Part shown: positions 56,490-64,000 of the stretch, one piece after another
Position numbering within the stretch: position 1 is the stretch's first letter
Layout of the letters: each line of letters begins with the position of its first letter
Assembly (NCBI GenBank): GCA_011033025.1
Contig: WFMF01000170.1
Location: forward strand, 1 to 64,000
Direction of reading: 5' to 3'
DNA length: 64,000 bases
Source: Beroe forskalii
Taxonomy: Eukaryota > Ctenophora > Nuda > Beroida > Beroidae
Notes under the pieces: model-generated
The model's database searches: none
Seen by the model: the letters and a program-made list of their open reading frames with translations, nothing else
Told to the model about the DNA's origin: nothing
Made by a program: the position numbers and the translations under genes

Positions 56490-56572
56490 GAGGTTTCAGG
56501 TCTCCAGGAGTCACATACTTACATTGGTTGCTTGGTCTGAATTTCTGTCTTCCTAAGCTTATAATGCGCTCG

Positions 56573-56760
56573 TAGGATGTTACCCTACCCTCGCGCGCGC
56601 GGCGCAACGTTCCACATTTGGACGTCACTTTGCGCCTTCGGGACGGACATCGCCTTCGGGACGGACATCGCCCGTCGAATAATGCGCATTTCCACACAGG
56701 AGATTAAAATTTAAAAACTCATCGTAGGATGTTACCCTACCCCGCGCCGCACGTACGGTG
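56573..56760. repeat. Dispersed GC-rich repeat with TAGGATGTTACCCTACCC
   Basis: GCTCGTAGGATGTTACCCTA onward matches 18163-18232 almost exactly; a shorter copy follows at 56722. An inverted copy lies at about 23241-23284. Confidence 0.7.
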
Positions 56761-56838
56761 TTCTAAAAGGGCCAAATTGAAAATAGTCATATGGAATATT
56801 TACTATTTGATACCTATTCGATACCTATTTTTTCGTTT

Positions 56839-57002
56839 GGCCCTTTTGGAACAGTATCCGTGTTCCAAAAGGGCCAAATTGGCCCTTTTGGAATAGCTTC
56901 GTGTTCCAAAAGGGCCAAAGATGGCCCTTTTGGAATAGCTTCGTGTTCCAAAAGGGCCAAATTGGCACTTTTGGAACATTTTCGTGTTCTAAAAGGGCCA
57001 AA
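56839..57002. repeat. Four tandem perfect hairpins, 42-bp period
   Basis: Units start at 56839, 56881, 56923 and 56964. Each pairs GGCCCTTTTGGAA with TTCCAAAAGGGCC around a 10-base loop ending TCGTG. The fourth unit has a compensated-looking start GGCACTTTTGGAA. A lone half-unit lies at 56760-56775. Confidence 0.92.
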
Positions 57003-57399
57003 TTAAAATGCTGCGCGCGGCTTAGCGCGGTATTTTCCAACAATATAACTTCGCGCATTACAGTTTTTCCGATTTTTACCAATTTTTCACCAAAATTGCG
57101 ACCGATTGAGCGCCCGGCACAAACCGCATTTCCCAGTGAAAATGACAACAAGGCGAGGAGCATGCTGTGAAACAGTATCGTTAAAATTCATAAAAGTCTG
57201 TATACGAGAGTAGTAATGAATTTGGTGATTGCTATAATTATGCTGCACAAACACTTGTTTAAAAGGTATGCCATTGAAATGCAAAATTCCTAGCGTTAGA
57301 GTGAATGGGTAGAATTTCTGCCATTTACCTTCAGATGATGATAGATGGGTGGGTGGGATGGTGGGGAGGGAGGGAGGTGTTATGTGTTGATGTGATGAG

Positions 57400-59374
57400 G
57401 CTGCCATTTGGGGCAGGCAGCACCGACGAGTTGAAGTATTCCTGTTGCAGCCATCAAAGGGATTAGATGCCTTCCATGCCCAGTAGAATCATATCTCAAT
57501 GAAGTGGATAAGTGGGAAGCACCATGAAATATGGGAGTGTCCTGGCTTCTTGTAGTACTGATAGATGATCAGCATCTACACAGCATAGGTTGCACACCCG
57601 GACTTATGCACGCATGCAGTAAGCCCTGTTCCATCTTCAGAGTTGTTCAGGAGGGTTATGTGAAACATCTGCTCTCTTTGTCTGCTTCATGTCTCAGATG
57701 ACATGTAACCAGGTAGGAAGAGTGGGGATCGAATGTGTATTCGATTGAAACGTCAGGGTTTTGGTGGGTAGATGGCACAATCTAGGTGCTCCAGTGGCCC
57801 TATGCGTCCTAAATTGTTTTCCAGAGCTCACAGTGACGTCCCTGCATAGGGAACTCTGGTTCCATCTACTAGTATACATCTGGAAATACATCTTTATAAC
57901 AAAAATATGTACATTGAAAGCCAAATCTTCTAATCTACAACCTTGGATGGTTGTATCCATTCTTTGTTCTCTCTGTTTAGCCAGATAAAGTAACTTGACC
58001 TTATTGCTATCGTTGAGAGTTCTTTCCTGATACCCTTGCATTGTTTGCTGGTCAGACCAACAAACCGAAACAGCGCCATGGATGAAGTATTTACAAAACC
58101 TCTTGCCCCAACGGTGAAAAGTTTTGTATTCCAGCCATTATCTCTGGATCTTCTGACTAGATCGTCATATTTTTGTTGACTTTTTCACTTTCCATTCTGC
58201 AATATTGTCTTCAAAGGGGATGTTAGCTCAACGAACAGACATGATTTTCTTTCTAGACTGTAGATGCATATGTCTGGCCTTAGGGGACTGCATGTTATCT
58301 CAGGTGGTATCTGATATTGGCTATCTCTTATCACTGAGGAATTTCCAGTCCTGAGTGTCCCCCACCATTGGCATGGTGTCTGTTGGGGTTTCTTTCTTGT
58401 TGGCCTTGGTGTTCCAGCAGCCACAAATGATTCTTTGAGTGTGGGGTTTTCTCATTCTGTCTTCAGTGCTTCCTTTTTCTTTCTGTGACTTCCTGCTGAC
58501 TTTCATCCATTTGAGAATGGAGCCGAGGATACTGTCATGCCTCCATGAAATGCGTCCCTGTTGTAATGCTACCTTGCAACTACAGAGAATGTGAACTTGG
58601 GAGCAGTATTTCCATCCACACAGGTGACATCTGGCCTCAGCAGTCTTCTTCCATCTTCTCAAGTTCACAGGGTCTGGCAGGGTGCCTTGATTGAGTTCAA
58701 CAGGAATGAAAGCATAGATGGTGAAAAGCTATAAAGAATCTCTTTCCACTTCAGGTCTAGGTTTATGAGTTCATCCCATTCTGTCCATTTGCTTTGACAT
58801 GCTAGTTGTAGGATCTTTCCGATTTTTTCATCATTTGTGAGTTCTTTGGCTTTTGCAATGACTGTCTTCTTATTAAGGTTGATCTTCTTTGCTTTGTCTA
58901 GTCCTCTTCTGTCTCCTTTCATCCTGATGTTCCTCATGAACTCTTACTGAAGTCACTTTCCACTGCTTCTCTGAGTTTTAGATTCCATCCATCTTTCTCC
59001 AAGCTGAGTTTCTCTTCCTCTTTGCTACTTTTCTGACCAGGGATCTCTTGATGTGACAGTAGTCAACTGTGTGTTTAAACAGCTGCTAAGGATGAGTCTG
59101 ATGTTTTGTGATGTTAAGACCAGCTCTTTCTCTGTATATGATTGAAGGATCTGCACATCTTGCTAGACCCAACCATCTTTTTAGATACCTGTTGATAAGA
59201 GCTTCCAGGTTTTGAATGGTTGTTTATTCATTGGGTACATCATAGGTCCCAGCTGATGTAAGGTAGAACCCAAACTGATATATCCAGGTTTCTTTACTCC
59301 ATCAAGTGCTAGGTCTGTCTTCTTTAGGATATTCTCCACTTTATCAGTGATTGTTTTTATGTTGGCTTTGTCGC
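57400..59374 (-). pseudogene. Decayed 5'-truncated LINE, reverse-transcriptase C-terminal part
   Basis: Read on the minus strand in several frames: RYLKRWLGLARCADPSIIYR near 59,090-59,185, LRRWKKTAEARCHLCGWKYC and HILCSCKVALQQGRISWRHD at about 58,540-58,665, RPDICIYSLERKSCLFVELT at about 58,215-58,275. This is the order of the region after the polymerase domain in non-LTR elements: the RW-LGL segment, a C-C-H-C knuckle followed by GR-x-WRHD, then PDIxxxS...FVELT. Frameshifts and stops break it. The right end abuts segmental copy B. Confidence 0.8.
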
Positions 59375-59617
59375 TCAGTGTTATTGCAAACGACACCCGA
59401 TACCACTACTGTTCATAGCTTTCGCCATCCTGCATAGTACACTATAAACTAGTACATTACATGTACATATGTACACCAGACAAATTAGCACACTGCTATG
59501 ATTACCCATTACCCGCCTCTTGCCTTCACAATTTATCACTGAATTACACCCGTGCAATACAACTGATGATATACATCTTAGTGTGTACTGAGCCTGTGAC
59601 TACTGAGAGGTAATAAT

Positions 59618-59985
59618 AAGCGGTTACATGTCTTAGTGGTGACCGTATACCGCAACTTACATGGTCGAGGCGACAGCCGAGACTGTGTAAGGTGGATAAT
59701 GGACGAGGCGTGCCGAGTTCATTATCGAAGGTATACGGTCACAGCTGAGATCATGGAACCGGATTATACCCCGACCGGAAACAGCTGGGACCGACTATTC
59801 TATGACCAAACAACACTATTTCTTCCCACTCGGGTCTGACGACCCTCGTCCGGATTCAACGCTTAAGTAGATTTTTGAGTGCTCCTTCATAAAATCAAAT
59901 TTCATTTTAAGCTTTTTTGCACTGTAATTCACTTGAGACCGCATAACCAAACTTATACGGTCGCCAAAACAAGCTTGGGAGGGGT
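59618..59985. mobile_element. 368-bp non-autonomous element with ATAAT target duplications
   Basis: Flanked by ATAAT at 59613-59617 and 59986-59990; copy A keeps the empty ATAAT at 41301-41305. The sequence is an internal deletion (about 612 bp lost) of the long form at 51013-51992. Its 67-codon + strand ORF differs from the long form mostly by residue-changing substitutions, so it does not look constrained. Confidence 0.85.
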
Positions 59986-60526
59986 ATAATTAAGGTTAAT
60001 GTGGACGTAGTATACACCATGAGAATGTGTATTCGAGTCTGATATCAGAGTATCAGACTATTTAATGTAAATCAGTACCTTATGCCACTCCCAGCCTCCT
60101 TTAAACGACCGTGTAAATTTAGGTTTTTACGGTCACCAAGACACAACAAAGCAAAATACTTTGAATCAAATTTCATTTTGTACAGTTGATAAGGAGTTCA
60201 ATGATCAATCCTGACGAGGGTCGTCACCACTGAAAAAACTAACCGCTTACTCTCACAAAACTATCTGATCGATGTTAGCAGTGATTTTGTAGGATAAACC
60301 CTGGCACCCATTCTTAGATGTGTGGCATCTCATGATGCTGTTTTACCTTGATGTAACTGTCTCATAATCTGCCAAAATAGCAACAACAAAAAACCCCGAG
60401 ATGGCATCATCGTGCGTGTGAAGCTGAAAACATGTTTCTGGCATTGTTCACTTTTACGTTATGCTGTTTAGAATATCTGTGACAGCATTGTGATAAAGCC
60501 GTAAAAGAACAGTTTAATATTTTCAG

Positions 60527-60595
60527 GTTACGATGACAAAGACTGTGAAGATCCTGATACCTACATCTCTATCCTCAACAGAAACACTACTCAAG
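60527..60595 (+). CDS. Unidentified gene 2, duplicated exon (copy B)
   Basis: Same splice sites and phases as 41907. GAT to GAC, AAT to AAC and ACC to ACT are the only changes, all silent. Could be a second copy of a cassette exon or part of a tandem paralogue. Confidence 0.7.
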
Positions 60596-60884
60596 GTTAG
60601 ACCACTTATCACCATTACCACTAGGCACCTATAATTCACAAACTAATACAGTTAGTTGCCCGTAAACATGTCGCCATCGCCTAACTATTAGCCTACTATC
60701 ATTGACAACTCATATCTCTTAGCTTCAGTACCCCATTCACCCATGTCATACAACAAAGTAGTGACCCCTATCAGTGCATAACTGTTCGCGCGGCGCCTTG
60801 TAAATCTCAGATCTAACCTATACTCGTGCTAACTCGAAACCGGTTATAACCGTCACTGACCTATTTCGTGGTATAAAGTTATCT

Positions 60885-61535
60885 CTATATTAGTGCAGAA
60901 CCGATCCTCTTGAGTGACCCACCGACCCCTTTCCTTAGCTAAAGTGACCCCTATCAGCGCAGAACCGACCCTATCAAGTGACCCACTGACTCCTTTCCTT
61001 AGCTAAAGTGACCCCTATCAGCGCAGAACCGACCCTGTCAAGTGACTCACTGGACCTTTTCCTTACCTAAAGTGACCCCTATCAGCGCAGAACCGATCCT
61101 TTTGAGTGACCCACTGACCCTTTTCCCTACCTAAAGTGACCCCTATCAGTGCAGAACCGACCCTATCAAGTGACCCGCTGACCCTTTTCCTTACCTAAAG
61201 TGACCCCTACAGTACAGAACCGACCCTATCAAGTTACCCACTGGCCCCTCTTCTTACCTAAAGTGACCCCTATCAGTGCAGAACCGACCCCCATGAGTGA
61301 ACCACCGACCCCTTTCCTTACCTAAAGTGACCCCTATCAGTGAAGAACCGACCCCCATGAGTGACCCACTGGCCCATGTCCTTACCTAGTGACCTCATCA
61401 GCGCAGAACCGACACTATCAAGTGACCCACTGACTCATTTCCTTATCTAAAGTGACCCCTATCAGCGCAGTACCGATCCTCTCAAGTTAACAAGTTACCC
61501 CCTAACCCATGTCCTACAGCAAAGTGACCCATATC
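60885..61535. repeat. ~64-bp tandem array, copy B
   Basis: About 9-10 units of the same repeat as 43375-44400, so the array has changed length since duplication. Confidence 0.88.
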
Positions 61536-62027
61536 AGCGCATATTAATTACCCTGGACTAAATCTTGAAGACAACAAAAGTCGATTATGAAATGGTGGTG
61601 GAAAATTGTGAAATAGTGTTCTATAAAATCAGAAATTTTGATGGTTATAAAGTAGTAATAAATAATGAAATCGATGTCTTCTTCGTTGAACAAATCCCCA
61701 TGAATCGTCGTTTTGTGAGTCTCGCTGGCTGCTCGTCTGGGTGTTGTAGACTTCTGAAATGAAACAAGTATAAGTCGAGTATACAATATAATACAGAATT
61801 TCAGAAGGTATCAGAATAAAATCCAACACCAAAGTAAGAAATCAACTGAAAATTTGTCAAAATTCTGAAATAGAGTTACCTGTTGGTAGTCGTGTAAGTT
61901 GATTACCTAATTTCTTTAGACCCCAGTGAAGTGAAACATCTGTGTACTCTGAAATGATGGTTAATACCCACCTATTTGCTGAAAAGTATGGTTAGTAAGA
62001 ATGAACACAATCGAGTTGACATGCCAG

Positions 62028-62359
62028 GTTCAACTTTTCTCTCACAAAATCAAACGACATCAGACCTTTAGGTCGTCATAAATGTTTGAATTTTGATCGA
62101 GTCGAGTTGAACAAATTATGCGGATATGTAGCTATGAAATCAAAAAAAAATAAAAGTTCGACTTTTTTCGAACAAAATTAAACGACATCAGACCAATTGG
62201 TCGTCATAAATGTTTGTATTTTGTTCAAGTCAAGTCGAACTAGGTACTAAAACTAGATAATTATGAGACATATGCACAAATCAAATCACCTCTAACAAAT
62301 CCAAACGACATCAGACCGTATGGTCGTCATAAATATCTGAATTTGTGAAGTTGATTTGA
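62028..62359. ncRNA. Three tandem covarying hairpins, copy B
   Basis: Hairpins at 62028-62112, 62155-62241 and 62281-62359, with the same stems as copy A. The one stem change noticed (C to T in AAAATCAAAC of hairpin 2) turns a C-G into a U-G pair on the + strand, so pairing is kept. Confidence 0.5.
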
Positions 62360-62393
62360 AAATGAAAACTAATGAAATTAACTCTAAACCTAG

Positions 62394-62798
62394 CTAGTAA
62401 CCCCTGTCAAAATAGTGGAAGTCCAAGAAGACAGGCATCTGATCTTCAGGGTACTCCCATGCTATAATGACAGGGAGAGGATCCCACTGCTCCCCCTCCT
62501 CTGTTCGGGGTGGAAGGTCTTCCTCGAGAGTGAGACACTCCACCCCCTCCACCTCCCACTCCTCCCCTTCCAGTGTTACTTCGCTGCTGGTGGAGGGGAG
62601 TGGGAGGGGAGACTCCCTTATTACCTCCGGCTGGTACTTCTGTCTCCGTGGAACGTGCATGAATCCTAAAGCCCCGTAGAACCTCGCAAACTTCGACCTC
62701 CTATACGCTTCAACCTCCTCATCGTACACATAGACTCGATCACTCTTGTTCTTCCTGAAACATTTCTTCATCTTCTTCAAAGTCTTATTCATCTTCAT
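62394..62798 (-). CDS. Unknown 134-residue protein, copy B
   Basis: Intact, same start and stop as copy A; differs by one residue (TLEED for TLEGD). Lies antisense between the two copy-B exons of gene 2, with the hairpin trio just beyond its stop. Confidence 0.7.
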   Translation of the reverse strand: MKMNKTLKKMKKCFRKNKSDRVYVYDEEVEAYRRSKFARFYGALGFMHVPRRQKYQPEVIRESPLPLPSTSSEVTLEGEEWEVEGVECLTLEEDLPPRTEEGEQWDPLPVIIAWEYPEDQMPVFLDFHYFDRGY

Positions 62799-63174
62799 TT
62801 TCACTCAAAAGTTCGAACGATTAACAAAGTTTATCAGACGTTAGCAAATAGCAAAGTGGGTAGTTGGAAATGAGCATGTGACAGGCATATTGGGGTCCAC
62901 GTTGCCATGGGGATTTTTCCTATTTCAGACTGCTCCTTCAGAATATTTTTCGCCCCTTTTCCTTAGCGAAGCTAATTTAGGCTGCCCTAATGTATGTGCG
63001 CGCGCCGCTTTTTGGTGGTTAACAATGGTTTACTTTGTAAAATTTTCGATTCATGCGGATGAAAAGCACGCATTGTTTTCAATACGTTCACGAAGTTTTT
63101 CTCCGCGCAAATCGCGAAATAGAGTCTAACACATGTTTTCACGAGATTGCTTTGTTACCCCTCTCCCATTTCAG

Positions 63175-63227
63175 ATTATCTGGACAAATCGTTGTCACCA
63201 GCTGCACTCAAACAGACCATATCCAAC
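63175..63227 (+). CDS. Unidentified gene 2, next exon (copy B)
   Basis: Acceptor TTTCAG, donor GTAAGT. Joined in phase 1 it reads DYLDKSLSPAALKQTISN and ends in phase 0. This reads more naturally than the copy-A version, so copy B may be the intact one. Confidence 0.55.
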
Positions 63228-64000
63228 GTAAGTCTCTGTGATGAATATTGATTCCTCTTTTGAGGATGCTGAGACTTCATCAATTTATTCAATACAGCGA
63301 TTCTTACCATATCATCACTTTAAATCGCATTCTAACGAAGGTTCATCACGTTTTGAACTCTCCTGAACAATGTATTCATAAGTCAATAGATGCTGTAATT
63401 AAGACTATTATAATCTTGAAGAATTTGATGAGTTCACTTCACTACTTCAAATTCGTTAAGATATCTCGTACCTGGACCGCACTCCGAAATGTCATTCACA
63501 TTTCCCACATTAGTTCTAAAAGTTTGAGAGAGCAACTGATCCTGATGATGTTATTGTCATCGATGATCATTACACTCCGAAAAGCATTGCTGGTTGTCAT
63601 CAGCACAGATGTTCAAAACAAATCACATGCTAATATTGCACGTGACAGGTATACAGTCTTTACCTCACCCCTGAGGAGTCAAAGAGGTTTACAGAGACAG
63701 AGTACACTCGGTTGAATATCAAAGCAAATTGCAATATTACCAGACAATTGATATCCTTTGTTGACTGTACTCAAGAAATACGAGGAATATCTTGTTTAAA
63801 AAACACCTTGCATGTTTGCTCAGAAAGTTATTCACCTCATGTCTCATTACATGTTATCATCAAGACCTTATCCAGCCCTATATTTTCACCAACAAATAGT
63901 CTTAACGTGTGGCATTGTGACAAAACACTAAATCTTGCGTCGATACTACAAACAGGAAATAGCCGAAACAAGCGAAACAACCCGTAACAACCCTGAAACT

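Larger units (their letters stand above)
59375..64000. repeat. Segmental duplication, copy B
   Basis: Same order as 41057-46871, direct orientation, about 18.3 kb apart at the left edge. Lacks the foldback; has the 368-bp insertion. Continues beyond the window. Confidence 0.9.

Noticed and set aside
56791..57170. ORFs over the tandem hairpins
   Set aside because: A 42-bp repeat keeps frames open; not protein-like.
59636..59839. 67-codon ORF shared with 51031-51234 as a conserved gene
   Set aside because: Most differences between the copies change residues (L/H, S/R, Q/R, C/Y, V/L), so there is no sign of constraint.
63241..63365. Short frame MNIDSSFEDAETSSIYS right after the copy-B exon
   Set aside because: About 42 codons, out of phase with the exon, and broken by a T-run difference in copy A.

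Overview
The window looks like nuclear DNA of an animal, most likely an invertebrate. It has GT-AG introns, long AT-rich non-coding stretches, many microsatellites, minisatellites and inverted-repeat transposons, a LINE remnant and CCCTAA (TTAGGG-type) repeats. I cannot name the species. Two stretches (about 18,370-21,360 and 46,840-48,205) look like poor-quality consensus rather than real sequence.

Left end (1-15,000): a complete-looking nine-exon gene for a Ki-67 (MKI67) homologue of about 2,379 residues. It has an N-terminal FHA domain, two PP1-docking modules of the Ki-67/Repo-Man type (vertebrates have one), a tandemly duplicated module with LFxTP cores, about 40 acidic hexapeptides, 18 basic AT-hook-like repeats of 22-23 residues and a histone-H1-like tail. 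Intron 1 holds a 3-kb satellite built on a 16-bp unit. A second array of the same family, inverted, lies at 48.2-49.15 kb.

15,000-27,900: no gene. This is a mosaic of MITEs present as three successive versions of one locus, the middle one badly corrupted, then foldback elements and AT-rich DNA.

27,936-28,460: a single-exon gene for a mitochondrial ICT1/MRPL58-like peptide-release factor with an intact GGQ motif.

29,400-64,000: a second, unidentified spliced gene on the + strand. Exons at 29,423-29,649 and 29,828-29,969, and an alternative first coding exon at 38,478-38,568, both end in phase 1 and can join the exon at 41,907-41,975. That exon lies in a segmental duplication (41,057-46,871 and 59,375-64,000). 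The duplicated exon differs only at three synonymous sites. Each duplicate also carries, on the minus strand, an intact 134-codon ORF of unknown family (8 substitutions, 7 synonymous). Just beyond its stop codon are three tandem hairpins whose stems differ in sequence but stay paired. This ORF-plus-hairpin unit is the best candidate here for something undescribed.

The duplication also dates insertions. A 1,018-bp foldback with TAA target duplications is only in copy A, and a 368-bp element with ATAAT target duplications is only in copy B; each has its empty site in the other copy. Between the copies lie the 16-bp satellite, a longer relative of the 368-bp element, a hAT-like MITE carrying telomere-like repeats, four tandem hairpins and a decayed LINE.
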